This document shows, piece after piece, positions 48,501-61,185 of a stretch of DNA of 64,000 nt. Numbering within the stretch: position 1 is the first letter of the stretch; each line of letters begins with the position of its first letter. Origin of the DNA: Stercorarius parasiticus (taxonomy: Eukaryota; Chordata; Aves; Charadriiformes; Stercorariidae). The stretch is from the NCBI GenBank assembly GCA_013396915.1, contig VWZL01000430.1, positions 100,306-164,305 of the forward strand, written 5' to 3'. Made by a program: the position numbers and the translations under genes. Under the pieces are notes generated by a model. The model searched no databases and had not been told where the DNA came from. It worked only from the letters and a program-made list of their open reading frames with translations.

Positions 48501-49980
48501 GACAGTGTTTCAGGCTTGGATATGCTACTAAAACGCATCACTAACTTACATCTAACTTGTTTTCACTCTGATATTTAAGAATTTCAGGAGCTTCACTGTC
48601 ACCTCTTGTTCCCACCCATTTACCTTGCTCTGATAGACCTAAGCATACCGAGCACCTGAAGTTCCAAACCTTGGAAGGCCGGAGGTGCTCAGAAATTTTG
48701 CCTACAGTCCTACCGCCTTTCATGAAAGCCTCCTGTGGTCCCATCCAACATTAACTCTCCTATGATCCATGGTCACACGTCCCTAAAACATTTAAGCATT
48801 GACCATGCTCATCTCTGATACTACTGTGTGCTGGGAAAAGCCAGAGATGCATTCAGAGCTTTGCAGCCAAGGACACAGTTGTCAGCATAAATTAAGAAAA
48901 CATGATTTTGGATCACATTAAACCTCATGGACCTTCATAGCTCCCCTCATAGGATGGATAAATCGCTTTCAGTTAGTGCTGGTCTAGGAGAAAACTGAGA
49001 TGACTGGCTTAGAGCTGGCACCTGCTCTTAGAGGCTAAGATCAGGTGAGATGGGTGCTGGCTCCTATAGCCCTGCACTGAGGCTGTGTAGGTAATAGAAA
49101 TGATAAGCCATCAGGGTGATCGGACTTGGTGTTAAAGGTCTTTTTCTGATATACCCTTGCATGGCACATGCACAGAGGCAGCATCCAGTCCCCTACGGAC
49201 ACCCCCTGAGCTGCAGCAGCTCTCTGTGAGCAGCGCTTGCTTCGGAGTCCATGAGCAGGTTGGGGAGTGATGGTGCCTGGCAATGGATGCAACATCCTGC
49301 TGTAAACTGCCCACGGGGGTCTGTCACCCAAACCTCAGCCCAGGGCCTCACAGGGCCAGCACTAGCCTACTCAGGCCCTGGGGCTAGCATAAACATGTGA
49401 TGTGCCATAAAAGATGCTCCATCTCTCTCTGGGGTGAGGGGAATGCTCTGATATACTTATGAATGGTATCATAGATGTCCTTCAATAATTATCAGCTTTC
49501 ATTAACTTGCAGAGAATAAAAGGGTGTGCCCAAGCAGCTCTGCTGATGCTGCCTTTATGCCAGAAGGAAAGGAATAACCTGATGGTGGAGGACTGGTCAC
49601 ACTGGTATGAGTGCCACAGGACTTGTCCATGGTCAAAATGGGCTGAATACACAAGAGGGGTCCAGTAGATCCAGGAGGTACCAGGAATCAATCATCTAAT
49701 ATGTAATAAATTAGCAAAGTTCAACAATGGAAAGTGGGGATCAAACACTCTCTGAGACCAAAAGTGAGGCTCAGTCTTAAATAATAAAGGTAATTAGACC
49801 TTGGATGACATTCACAAACACTGTAGTGGACTGTCAACAGAGCTGTTAAAGCAAGAGTATGTGTTTAGTTGGGACACCAGAGAGATAAGTAAAAGTGCTG
49901 TGCTGTCTGGCTTCTACAGCAAGGCTGGGTACAATGCATGTGTGGGCTGGTCCCCCCGCGCCAACAGCACACAGCCTTAG
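45561..49980. other. Unique non-coding stretch
   Basis: No gene is recognised in 4.4 kb. A 154-codon plus-strand frame (46603-47067) overlaps two other long frames on the same strand, as expected in stop-poor sequence, and has no known domain. Confidence 0.55.
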
Positions 49981-50027
49981 CTGTGCCCCCCTGTGCCTCC
50001 CTGTGCCCCCTGTGCCCCCTGTGTCCC
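49981..50027 (+). repeat. C-rich minisatellite, 10-12 bp unit
   Basis: Four to five tandem copies of CTGTGCCCCC with small variants (CTGTGCCTCC, CTGTGTCCC). It lies inside a GC-rich segment (about 49950-50200) with a modest number of CpG sites, too few and too short to be called a CpG island by eye. Confidence 0.85.
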
Positions 50028-53000
50028 AGCACAGCTCCCACACCCCAGCTGCACCCCACGCACAGCCACCCCATCCCAGAGGCCAGGCCGCCCCTCCGGG
50101 GGCCTTTGGGCAGCACGCTTGTCATGTCCTGCTCCCAGCTCCCCCCTGGCGTCTTCTGTGCTCCCACTGGGGAGCTCTGCACTATTTTGGTTCCTGCTCC
50201 TGAGGTCTTCCTGATCCCCATCTTTCCCATATGCTCAGGCCCAAATGCAGCCCCAATATTACAAGGTCATTGTGTAAGAGTGGAAAAATCAGTAAGATCC
50301 GGAGTCAGCATCAGCGATCCTTCAGCCCTGATGCTTGGGTACTCCTTGTCCTTTCCCTGCAGGATGTCCCCCGCTTCAGGGAGCATGTTTCCTCCTTGTC
50401 CCCAGTGCCTGCATGTCACTGCTCTACAGGCAGGCGTAGCTGGTCCGTGTGCGATGGTTGCATGACAGGTCGGTGAGTGCCACGCCGTTGCAGGTGGCAC
50501 ATGGTCTGCAGCTCCCCTGGGAGCAGACCCCTTAGATCTGGCCAAACTGCGATGGCTCTGACAGGGTCTCGCTGCAGATGATGTATGGGTGGCCAATGGA
50601 CCGATGACTCCTCTTCTCACCCACAGTACCCCCGTGGGTACCCCGTGTATGCCTGGACGCAGAGCTCAGCTCTGAGGACCTGTCATCAGCGTGGGCAAGG
50701 GACCATTGCAGCAGAGGGACCTGTTTGCCAGCTCCTCTGCTCAGCTGCAGGAATGGCAGTAAATGCATTTAATTCATATTTTGTTGGCAATCTCCTAGGC
50801 TGGCCAGGAACATTCTGTGCAGCAGCTGGAGCAAAGTGTTGTTTTCTTTCCCATCGTTCCTCTTGTACTCGGTTTCTCACTTTTTTTGTGACAGGGACAA
50901 CTCAGAACCAGGGAAACAGGGTCTTCAGGAGGTGAAGCATCATTTTCATGGCACTGTAGAGAGGTAATACAGGGACATTGTCCAGCTGCTTGGGAAGTGG
51001 AAGTTCATGTTGTGCACTGACAGCTGAACTGAAACAGAGTTTCTGCACTCTGTCATCTCCTGCTCTTGTGGTTTGGTTTTGGTTTTTTTTCCTTTTTTTT
51101 TTTTTTTCTCTTGAACACAACTGTTCTATCCCTGACGTTATTTTGTGTATCTGAAAATGGCAATTTGGCACTCTTAGACCTGACACAGCACCCGAGAGTG
51201 TCCAGCTGCAGGGTTGGGGAAGGAAGACAAGAAGCAAGACAAGAAATACTAAAAGCCATTTGGGAACCAGTAGCAGCCCAGGCAGAGAAACCTGCTGGTG
51301 GCAAACCAGCAAGAACAGGCAGAAGAAGTGAGGGGAACTCTGGAGCCCATGCCTGAGCTTCACAACTGAGTGCATCTCCACTAATCTGAGGCCTGGTACA
51401 ATAGCTAATAAAAATCATACAACATACAATAAAATAACAGTTCCAAAACTCATGGATTGCAGCAGTTACTCTGCAGCTACAAGCAGCTGTGTGGTCTTAG
51501 TGAAAATGGATTTAACTTGAGCTCTTCTCCTTCTCTTGTTATATATTTGTCATGGGATCTTGAAAATCATTTTAGCCCGGAGCTTTAATAACATCAGAAG
51601 GAAGTCCACACAGTTACTAAATGCTCCATGATTTCACAATTTATTATTTTTTTTTTCACATAGGAGTAGGCAATTAGGATTTAGATTTCCTTTTTTTAAG
51701 TTTTTAATATTTAATAAGATTAACATCTCTGTCCTCATGGTGGAGAAATGCAGCAAAAGATATAAGGAATAACATAAATAAATATATATAGAGAAAAGCT
51801 CCGTTTTTCTCTTCTCAGAGCCTCAAGGGTTTAGCTGTCCTGCTGATCCCATCAGTGCTGTCACAACTGCTCAGAGTCCTGAGTACTTCTGGGCCACTTC
51901 TTTAGGCATTTTGATTGTTATGGAAATAGGGCAGCGTTTCATCATTCAGGGCAGTAATAACACAGGTGTAGGGGAAGTGGATTTTATGCAAATATTTTGT
52001 TTCTTCCTTGTAGCAGCCTGAACATATCTCTAAACTTCACCCGCTTGGGAATCCCGACAGTCCCCATTCCAGGGCAGCCAGGTGCGCCTGTGGTTGGCAC
52101 TAGCCACGGGGAGAATTGGATTTGCTGATGACACGAACTCCACGGCTTTAGGCACCTCCCCAAAAAAAAGAATAAAAGGAATCGAAACTTGGTTGGAAAG
52201 TGCGATTTCCAAGAAAATGAGTATTTGGAGTAGTTGAAATTTGCTTTCAGTCTGAACCGGTCTGAAACTGAAACTTTTTTACATTTCCTTTGAATGGGGA
52301 ATGCTCCAGATGTTTCCAGGCCTGCGAGACTGACACTGTCAATCAGCATCACTGCTCAGAGCTACAGCTGCCCAAACCCAGTGTCCCAGCACCTGAGGGA
52401 GTCCCAGTGTCTCCAGTCAGAGGTGACCCCACTGGAGATGGGGTTTTGCGGCAGGGCTGGCTGACCAGGTGCTGCCCACAGACACCCTGGGTCCGCATGT
52501 GAACGAGGGAGCTTTCCGCAGCTTACGACATCTCCAAGAAAAAACATGGGGCTTTGTGAATTGGTATTTTCCAGCTCACCCGAACACACAGGAAACAGCA
52601 GTTTCACCTGCCAAGAGGCCGTAAAACTCAACTTGGAGTGATGAGGAGCCGCGAGCAGCCATCACCCCTGCCCGCACCACAGCCCGGCTGGTCGGTGCCA
52701 CCGTGGACACCACAACCAAACTGAGTAACTCTGCTCCGAAAAACATTACAATTTTTGTAGGATTCATTTTTATTCTCATAGTTAGTGGTATCTGCCTGAT
52801 TTAGGAAACTTCTCCAGTTTCTTGCCAGCTTAAACCCTTTATTTTTCTATGAAATGTATTCTGTAATTAGCTTGTTTTGGTCAATTTATTTTCTCTGCGT
52901 TCTGTAAAGTTTAAAGATAAGAAATCTTACAATAAGTGTAATTCTTTGAGGAAGACTGAATTATGTTTTTTTTATAGATAGCACTATATTAAGATATTGT

Positions 53001-56000
53001 GTACAAACAGCCACTTCTCAAATACTGCAATAAATCTGTTGAAGATCCGCTGAATCTTTCGGTGGAGGACACTTCTGGAAGATCTCCACAGATATCAAGA
53101 CCAGGAGAGATGGCTCCAGTTGCTTCTGTGCCTGCCCGAATACCAGCTCATGGCTTCCCCCGATTCTTTCCCTGAGACAAATGCAGCTGGCACACTTTTG
53201 AAAGCCTTGCAACCCTTGTATGCAGATACTACCTGCTGGAAAATGCATCACATGCCAAAATCAAGTACTCTCAAGGTTGCTTATTTGCACTCTTAATTCC
53301 AATTTATTTTGATTTTGAGCTTTTCCAGCTTTGGCTCACAGGCAAGTTTCACTTTGCAGCACCCCCAATTCACCCTTTAGCCCATTCATAGATAAATTAA
53401 ATACACTGAACATCTCAGCTTTTTCACCATGAGGCAGATTTTCAAGCACTTCCTGCATTCTTTTGAAATTTACCCTATTTACCAAGCATTGTTAATGATG
53501 GCATGTGACCACCGCCACTGAGTACGTGACATCCATTTCTTGAGTTTCCCCAGTGTTTCTAGCAGGGTGACAGCTGTCTAATTACCTTGTGTCTCCCCAC
53601 TGATTTTATGCAAAAACTGCCGTAGCATTTGTTTTCTCCCTGCCTTGTAAATCTTTCATGGCATACCTAGATTTATTAAAAATATCATTGTCCTGGAGGG
53701 CATCCCCTTCCAGACCCTTAGTTGCAGGTTATTGGAGCTGTTTAACTTTGAAGTTTTTAAGCAATCAGTTAAACTTTGTTTTTCTCTATTGCGGTTTAAC
53801 ACTGTCCTTCTCTCAAGGGTGGAGCAGACAGTTCTGTGTTATCTCAGCTTGGTGGGAAAAAGTTGTCTCCCGCTTTCTTTCCAGATACTAACAAAACAGT
53901 TTACTGAATTCCTTGGAGCTGTGTTAAGCCCAGGAGGCTGCTACTGACAACCTGAGAGTTTCCATCTAGCAAAGGACCCGTGAGATCTTCACCCTGTATG
54001 TTTGCTTCAAATATACTTCAGCAATTCCACATCTTTCTTCTTATCCTTGTGGCTGTTTGATCTTCATTTGTTTCGTAGTCTGTTGAATGCATTTTTATAA
54101 TGCATTTAATTTTCTGTCCACACTACGCTTTCCCACACCCATAAGGTGTTGCCAATATCCAGGCTGAAAGCCAGTAGTCAGCTGAGATTGTTTCTGATAA
54201 GGCAGGAATCCAAGGACTTCTATTTCACATGTGATTTTGTGGCCATTTATACTGGGCTTGCGCAAGCCCTTCTTAGCCACTGAAAGGACTTAAAAATTGG
54301 GTTTTTAAATAAACTTTGATTATTCAAATTTTGACTGTGACCCCAACTTATAACAACATGGTGGCCATATCCTGTGAGGACACACAGTGACCTGGGGCCA
54401 CAGCCGGACCCTGACACCGTCAGGGTCCTCTCAGCAGTATTACCCCAAACCTCCATCATTCATCTGCTCACCGACCTCCCTGTCTTGTCACTTTGTCCCA
54501 GGTCTCTTCTCAGGACAAACCTGTCTTTCAGACGTTGCCATTTCACTTTTCTGGGCAGAAGTGAAAAGTAGCAGCATGTGGGGTCATGAACAGGGTGTGT
54601 GTGTGTTGTGCTGGGTGTCTCCTACCTGTGCTCTGTTAGGGGATGCAGAGGAGACCACGGAGCAGGTACGCAGCCAGGTGGTGACACGAAAGGGATTTCT
54701 AGGGACCAGGGGACAGAGCAAGTCTTGTCACAATCCAGTAACTCTCTACACTGAAGCCAGCCTGATGGGAGGCAGTGACCGTGACAGGTCACAGCAAGAA
54801 CATCCCTAGGAATCCCAGGCATCCTGGAGCCCATCAGCTACCTACCCCTCCCAGATTCCCAGTAATCAGCTAAGCAGAGAGGCTTAACATAAATAGCATC
54901 CTATCTAGGCAGCCTGCCCCGGCCATAGGTGTGTGCATGATCCCAGCCGTGTCAGTCTCCTCCAGCTCTACGGAAGCAGCAGGTCCCTTGAAGCCATGCA
55001 GGTCTCCCAGCATCTCCTCTGTAGGTTGCTGCAGAGCCCAGGGTGCAGAGCAGACCTGCACACATCCTTGACCTGAGCTGCCTCTGCCAAGGATAACATG
55101 GTGTATAGTCATTTTTTGGGCAGTATTATGCACCCTGAGGAGGAAAATACTGTGACTGGAGAAGGTGCAGCTGAGTACCCACCTCTCCAGCTGTTGGCTT
55201 CCTTCTTGGCATCTCAGCACAGTGTGTCCTGTCCTCTCCTTGTGCCAAAATGGGTGACCCTAGGTTGGGGGGTACCATGGCCCAGGACTGGGGCCAGCCT
55301 GAGATGTTTGATCCAAAACCTGTTCTGTGGAGAGGTCTCCTGTGTCCATCTCTTCCATTTGGATCAATCTCCTAATGGGATGTACCATATTTCTGCAACG
55401 CCCAGCCCAGCACCCAGAGGCTTGGTTTCTATTTCTTTCCAGCTGATGTGTTAGTAGGTGCAGGGAAGGTGGCAGCAAGCTCTTCTCATACTGGGCAGAC
55501 TGGCGGTGGGGAGCCATTCCCAGTGCAGGTCTGGGAACAGGCTGGTGTGAGCGCACAGCAGCCTGGGCTTGTGGGGCCAGGACATCCCCTGCTGGAGAGC
55601 TGGCACCACAGGGAAAGGCTCTACAAGTCTTTGACATCCGTTATGTGGTCAGCTTTGCAGAGGGAGACATTTGTTATGTGCATTAACAAATGCATGCGTG
55701 CACAAGGAAGAGAAGAGAGGGAAATACATCGATATATCTAGCATTCACTGTAGACACACATCCTGACTGTCAAGGTGACACCTCTTCACAAACACAGATA
55801 AGCTGCACTCGCTAGGCCGGGACACATTTTGCCACTGTTTGCCCTGGGATTAGTGACTTGACCGACCTTTCCTGCTGAGCTGTGAGGGGGCGGTGGCACT
55901 AATGCTTTTACTGTGTGAAATCTCCCCCTGTGCATGGGGCAGCGCTCCGGGATTGGGGCATCACGAGTCTGTGGCAGAGAGAAAAGTCTGCATTTACTTC

Positions 56001-56080
56001 TCCATGTCAGGCTGCGAATATTGCTTTTCTTCCATGAGAAAGATGTGACATAGGCACTTAAGGCACTGTTTGCACTTAAA
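50028..56080. other. Unique non-coding stretch
   Basis: No gene is recognised in 6 kb. The GC-rich start gives overlapping open frames on both strands (the longest is 175 codons at 49938-50465), which look like low stop density rather than coding. A T-rich run lies at 51083-51110. From about 51400 to 54100 the sequence is mostly AT-rich. Confidence 0.5.
51083..51110. repeat. T-rich homopolymer tract
   Basis: Two T runs separated by CC. No recognisable retroposon adjoins it. Confidence 0.85.
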
Positions 56081-56130
56081 TTTCTTTTTTTCTTCCTTTT
56101 TTTCTTCTTTTTTTTTTTTTCTTTCCCCAG
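56081..56130 (+). repeat. Long pyrimidine tract ending in CCCCAG
   Basis: About 50 bp of nearly pure T/C that end in CTTTCCCCAG, with AG at 56129-56130, the textbook shape of a 3' splice acceptor. The bases after it run into an antisense LTR fragment. Whether it is ever used for splicing cannot be told from sequence. Confidence 0.75.
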
Positions 56131-56160
56131 GAAGAAGCAAATACATGGTATGGCAGGCTA

Positions 56161-56253
56161 GTTATCAACACCCTTCTCACTACCAACACAGAGCACAGTG
56201 CTATGGGGGCTGCTATGGGGAAAATTAAGTCTACCTCAGCCAGACCTGATACA
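56161..56253 (-). mobile_element. LTR 5'-end fragment, antisense
   Basis: The start of an endogenous-retrovirus LTR in reverse orientation. On the plus strand, GTTATCAACACC leads to GGGGCTGCTATGGGGAAAAT and on to CAGCCAGACCTG. It matches the reverse complement of the LTR at the window's right edge at 65 of 66 positions (56161-56226 against 63839-63904), then diverges towards the LTR terminus. No internal viral sequence accompanies it. Confidence 0.75.
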
Positions 56254-56509
56254 GTGATGTACCTAAAAGCACTGGAAACACCACGTTTAGACTAAAATAT
56301 CTCAGAAATGTAAACATCATGTTCTGCTTTAGCTGTTTGTATGGCTGCTAGAGACAGCAGTAGGTTTTGCATCTGATTCACATCTATTTAGACTCAAAGT
56401 TGCTTTTCAGAACAGCTGGTGCCTGAACCTCTGGTTCTTAGTTGTAAATCAAATGTGGACAGTTCTCTAGATTATCAAAAATAGATCCAGGACGATGCTG
56501 TGATCTTGT

Positions 56510-56577
56510 GCCAGCAGGAGGTCGGGCTATCTGGCCAAGACAGTCTCTTTTGGCCTTGCAATCTGTGGCTACATAAA
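56510..56577 (+). mobile_element. Very old CR1-like 3' end
   Basis: The segments GCAGGAGGTCGGGCTATCTG, CAGTCTCTTTTGGCCTTGCA and ATCTGTG follow the layout of a CR1 3' terminus of the type that ends with 'cccttctggccttaaaatctatg' in reptiles and birds. Roughly 70 bp are recognisable and heavily substituted, older than the other copies here. Confidence 0.55.
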
Positions 56578-57216
56578 GATTAAGAGAAAGCCGTGCTCAC
56601 CCTGAAATATCTCCACTGACGTCAAGAATAAAGGGAGATACCTGATGCCATGGCACAGCCTTTGCTGTGTCACCAGCAGCGACTCAAACAGAAATGCAGA
56701 AATGGTCATGCTGCAAGGAATGCCTTATTGATCTGGGCACGACATGATATATGAAGTCATTTTGGTCACTTGAGTTTTCTGACTCAGACCAAGGGTGCAG
56801 GAGCACTGGCTAGAGTTGATGATTTTGTGTTTCTCCCTGTGATTTCATCACTTCACACATTTTATGTCTATTTAAAGTTCTGGTTCTGATTATTCAAGCA
56901 TTTTATCTTTTAAAATCAGAGTAAGAGTTCAACTTCATAAGAAACTCTGAAGTAATATCCTTCCAGTGTAGTGGCACTTCCAACTGAAGCAATGCCCTTC
57001 CAAGTGTGAAACTCGCATCTCGGCTGCATCACCGTGCTGTAGGCGTGGGCATTTCCTCAATCTAGCCAAAGCCTTGTGGTGCTTTCCATGCTCACAGATG
57101 TCAGTGGGGGCAGGCATGGGAAAATACAGAGCAAATTTGCAATCCATTGCATGATTTTGCCACTGGATTTCTGATTTTGAACCTCTGAAGCTGCCATAAG
57201 CATTACTGGTGGAAGC

Positions 57217-57244
57217 ATTTAATTTAAAAAATTTAATTTAAAAA
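57217..57244 (+). repeat. Perfect 14-bp AT-rich tandem duplication
   Basis: ATTTAATTTAAAAA is repeated twice without mismatch. Confidence 0.9.
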
Positions 57245-57545
57245 ATAGCAAATCTTTTTATTCTCTTGAGATTTTCCATGATTTTTCGACCTAAGCAGAC
57301 TGATGAATTGGCATGTGCAGGCATGTGCTTGGTGTGCTCCATCCTTTCCAGCAGCTGAAAAATTGGCCCAGAGTTTACAAACCATGGAGACCTGGAGATG
57401 GGCTGCTGCATGGAGAGACAGGAATGTGCTCAGCCGGTCAGAGAATGCCTGAGTATGAGCGGTGCCTCATTCAGCAAGAAGTCGCAGAAGGGAGTGAAGG
57501 AGAGGTTAGCCCAGAGTTTGTGCTGTTACAGGGCTTATCTGTGTT

Positions 57546-57564
57546 AAAAAAAAAAAAAAAAAAA
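57546..57564 (+). repeat. Poly(A) run, 19 bases
   Basis: Nineteen A without interruption. The preceding 250 bp resemble no known gene, so a processed pseudogene is not supported. Confidence 0.9.
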
Positions 57565-60500
57565 GAGGATGTTATTTCAAGATAAATATTTCTCAATTTG
57601 GAATCACCATCAACTGCTTGACACAAAACTGAGAGTCTCAGGGGTGAATGGAAAGAAATAGTTTACTTGACCCCAAAAAATCATTAACTTTTTCTTTTTT
57701 TTTGTTGCTGTTTAGCTTTGAAGGGAAAAAAAAAAAGCTCAAATGTCTTTAAATGAGAAAGTGCTTTGGATGGAAGAGCTAAGTCAGCCATCCTCTTAAT
57801 TTTCTTCTTCTGATTTCATTCTTACAAGGCTTTTTTCCAAGCCTTTCTTCTTCAGGAAGAAAGAATGGGGCAAACTTTACTTTTTTTTTTCCTATCACAA
57901 AGGACCTGCAAAGCTCTTCAGTGTAGGAAACTTGAGCTTGGAAAACCCTGGCATTTGGTGGGAAAGAACAGAGCATCCCACCAAAAGTGATGATGCCATC
58001 ACAATTTGTCTTCTCTAGTATTTATTTACTTCTCATGGGCCTGAAGTTGAGACTAATCTAAGAGAGCAAAATAATCATAAATTCTGTTATAAAGGGTACA
58101 ACACAAATGCTGCTTGAACTTTTTATTAAATTACTGAGTTGATTTGCTGGCGGTGAAGGCTGTGGTAGACCCAGTCCTCCTTCAAGGCAATGTACTGGAG
58201 CTGATAGGGGGCTGTCCTACCTTGTTTCATAGCTCTGCCAAGTGTGCAAACATGAAGCATCTGTTTCTTTTGGTATTTTTTTTTATCTGGACCATTAATC
58301 TCTCTTTGATCAGGAACTTTCAAATCCCATTGCCAAAGTATATAGCCATTAATTCAAAGCTCTCTTTTTAGTTCACTGCTTTTTTCTCAGAGGAAACTCC
58401 CTTACGCCAATGAATAGAGCTGTAGGTGGTATGGGCAAACTGCGACTTCTGATCTTTTCTTCATCACAGTGTGAAAGCCAGAGAGTCTAGCGAGCACATC
58501 TTCTGAGCAGGACATCTGTGCCTCCACACTTACATTATGGCTCAAGGATCAGGAGTTGTGCCTTTGAACCCAGGTGGATGCAAATTGTCCTCAGCTCTTG
58601 CATCGTTCACACACTGGATTCGAGCTATGTATCTGGAGATACCACTGGGTCGCAGATCAGTTACAAAAATCATGATAAAAAGTCAGATGTCGGGGAATAA
58701 AGCATTAAGGCTGAACTCTATAGCAGTAAAATTCATTTTGGTAGCAGGATGATGCATTTTGATGCAACATTTTCCAACAGTCTCCCATGTTTACTCCAGT
58801 TATGTCTTGAGTTGTCCGTACTAGCAGACCTTTAGCTGTTTGCAATTCCTACCTTACAGCTGCCTGTCAGTTCAGCAAATCCCACCACGATCAAGCCCTT
58901 ATGAACGTGAGAGAATTAGGAGGTCAAGAACGAGGATTCTTCATGGTCTCTCTTTAAATTAGCCTCAAGGCGCAGAAGCAGCAGGAGCTGGTTGGAGGAG
59001 GGTGGTGGAAGAGAGGAGGGGGGTGGAGAGGACCTCCAGCTTGCAGTGGCAACATCTGGATTTTCTGATGGCCAAATCCTGCTAGAGTAGCTGGCTCCAA
59101 ACCCTGCCTGGTCCTTAGCGTGCGGCTACAAATGTTTTAGTGGGGGGAGTCAAGGACTTTGTGACCCATCCTATGGCTGTGCAGGCTCCCTGCCTGCCTT
59201 GTGGTGAGGCTGGAGAAGAGATGCTCTCCTCTGGTCCACGTCACGGCTGGCTCCAGCTGTCAAAGAAGCTACTTCTGGATGGCATGGGATACTATTGGCC
59301 ATGCAATTAAGGAGAACGACTGTGAATGGGAGTCTCTCATAAGTCCCAGACCTGTGAGGAGAGATACTAGAACAATACAGAGTGTCCCACGTGCCAGAGG
59401 CAAAGTTTCACTGCTGTCCTCTGTTGATCTTAACACCCGAGTCACGCGTGTGCAAATAAACACATGGGATGCCCGTGGGTCTGGGCTGGCTCAGATAAAC
59501 ACGTTCGAGTTGATCAAGTGTGGGAAAAGGCAGTCTCCTGTGAAAGAACTGGCAGTTTAAGAGGTAAAAAAGCCCAGACGACATGTCTGAGAGTATACAC
59601 TACCTCCTCCAGTGTTTGATGATTTGCTTATTTTGTGTCTCTTTCTTGACAAGGGAATTCCTACTGCACGTACCTTACCAGTGGAAGCGATCCCCATTAC
59701 ACAGAGCCTTGTCCAAAAGAAACAGTCTCATGCAGAGATTTTGGAGGCAAGAGAAGAAAAATTTTCAACAGGGAGGGAAAAAATTAAACAGAATACCAAG
59801 ATTTTGCATAGATTTTTGAATTTGATAAGGTGCTTCATCTCAAAAGCATATTTTGTGGCTTTTTGGCTCTGCCAGTTGCAATGACATGCCCGTTCTCAGG
59901 CTGAAAAATGCAGCCTTTTGAAGAAGATGCAATTTGTCTTTCAGAAAAGAATGAATTTGGAAAACATGAAATTTATCAGGTTGCATGTTTTCAGTGTAAG
60001 AGGAGCCACTTGTGGAGGCAGAAAGTACACCCAGGCCGGGAGCAGAGACACAGCAGCTGCCTGTCCCCCACCCAGATGTGCAACTTTCAACACATTAGGT
60101 GAATTGTCAATAAAGGAGAGAAGAACACCCTTGGAAATAGAGTGCACGAGAAAGTGAAATGTCATTTAATGAGCCTGAGACCCATTAAAGGAAGAAATCT
60201 GCTATTTACCTCTCTCTGTACTGTGAAATCTCTCTTAAACAAACACCTGCTATAGGCATAAAGCTGCTAAGTATTAAATTGGCTGCACATTATACCCAGA
60301 CTATTATCAGTTATCTAAGGAAAACATTGCCTCCTTTTCAAAGCTTTTTGCCAGAGTCCATGGTAGACAAGAACTTCATTGTTGGTTCTGTATCACCAGT
60401 TTTACCCTGAGTGACCGAGATGCTGATGTCCACCTTTCCTATCTGAAAAGCTGAGATTTCCCCAAAGTATCACAAAAAGGACCCCTGCTGTGATTACCTC

Positions 60501-60743
60501 TGATAGCAAGACCAACCATGCCATCATCATCACAGTTTTCCATCTGGGAAAACCTGTTCGGAGGTCAGAGCTGGGCATGTCTCAGAGGCAGGTTTGCACA
60601 GCTTTTGTAGACTGGGATGTGCTCTGACACAAGCTTTGCTGCCTCTGAGGAGCTTTTTCAGTTCAACATAAAAAAGTTAATCATTTGTGCAAAAGGCAGA
60701 GGAATTTCCTGTTCCTGTGCCAGACTGGCAAAGAAAAAAGTGA

Positions 60744-61185
60744 GTGCAGGGTGGCTATGAAGAGAAAAGGCCTGGAGCACAAGTTCTATGAGGAGTGTCT
60801 GAGGGAGCTGGGGGTGTTCAGCCTGGAGAAAAGGAGGCTGAGGGGAGACCTCCTCACTCTCTACAGCTCCCTGAAAGGAGGGTGTAGAGACATCTGTCTT
60901 TTTTTCCCAAGTAATGGGCAATAGGACAAGAGGAAATGGCCTCAAGTTACACCAGGGGAGGCTTAGATTGGACATTAAGAAAAATTTCTTCTCTGAAAGG
61001 GTTGTCAAGTATTGGAACAAGTTGTGCAGGGAAATGGTTGAGTTGCCATCCTTGGAGGTATTTAAAAGATGTGAAGACATGGTGCTGAGGAGCATGGCTT
61101 AGTGGTAACCTGGCAGTGCTGGGTTAAGGGTTGGACTTGATAATCTTAAAGGTCTCTTCTAACCTAAACGATTCTATGATTCTAA
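60744..61185 (+). mobile_element. CR1 LINE, 5'-truncated 442-bp copy
   Basis: A sense CR1 that starts in the last part of ORF2 (GGCCTGGAGCACAAG, giving [17 protein letters not shown] in one frame at about 60800-60850). It continues through a 3' UTR with GGACATTAAGAAAAATTTCT and TAATCTTAAAGGTCTCTTCT, and ends ACGATTCTATGATTCTA. The ending differs from the other copies, indicating another CR1 subfamily. It is moderately diverged. Confidence 0.95.

Larger units (their letters stand above)
56578..60743. other. Unique non-coding stretch
   Basis: No gene is recognised in 4.2 kb. It holds a perfect 14-base tandem duplication (57217-57244, unit ATTTAATTTAAAAA) and a poly(A) run at 57546-57564. The AT-rich segment at about 60100-60340 has clustered AT-rich motifs suggestive of a conserved non-coding element, unproven. 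Confidence 0.5.

Noticed and set aside
49865..50465. Several long overlapping frames around 50 kb as a possible exon or gene
   Set aside because: Open in multiple frames on both strands because the C-rich sequence has few stops; includes a minisatellite.
57300..57564. Processed pseudogene ending in the 19-A run
   Set aside because: The preceding frame resembles no known protein and there is no poly(A) signal or flanking duplication.
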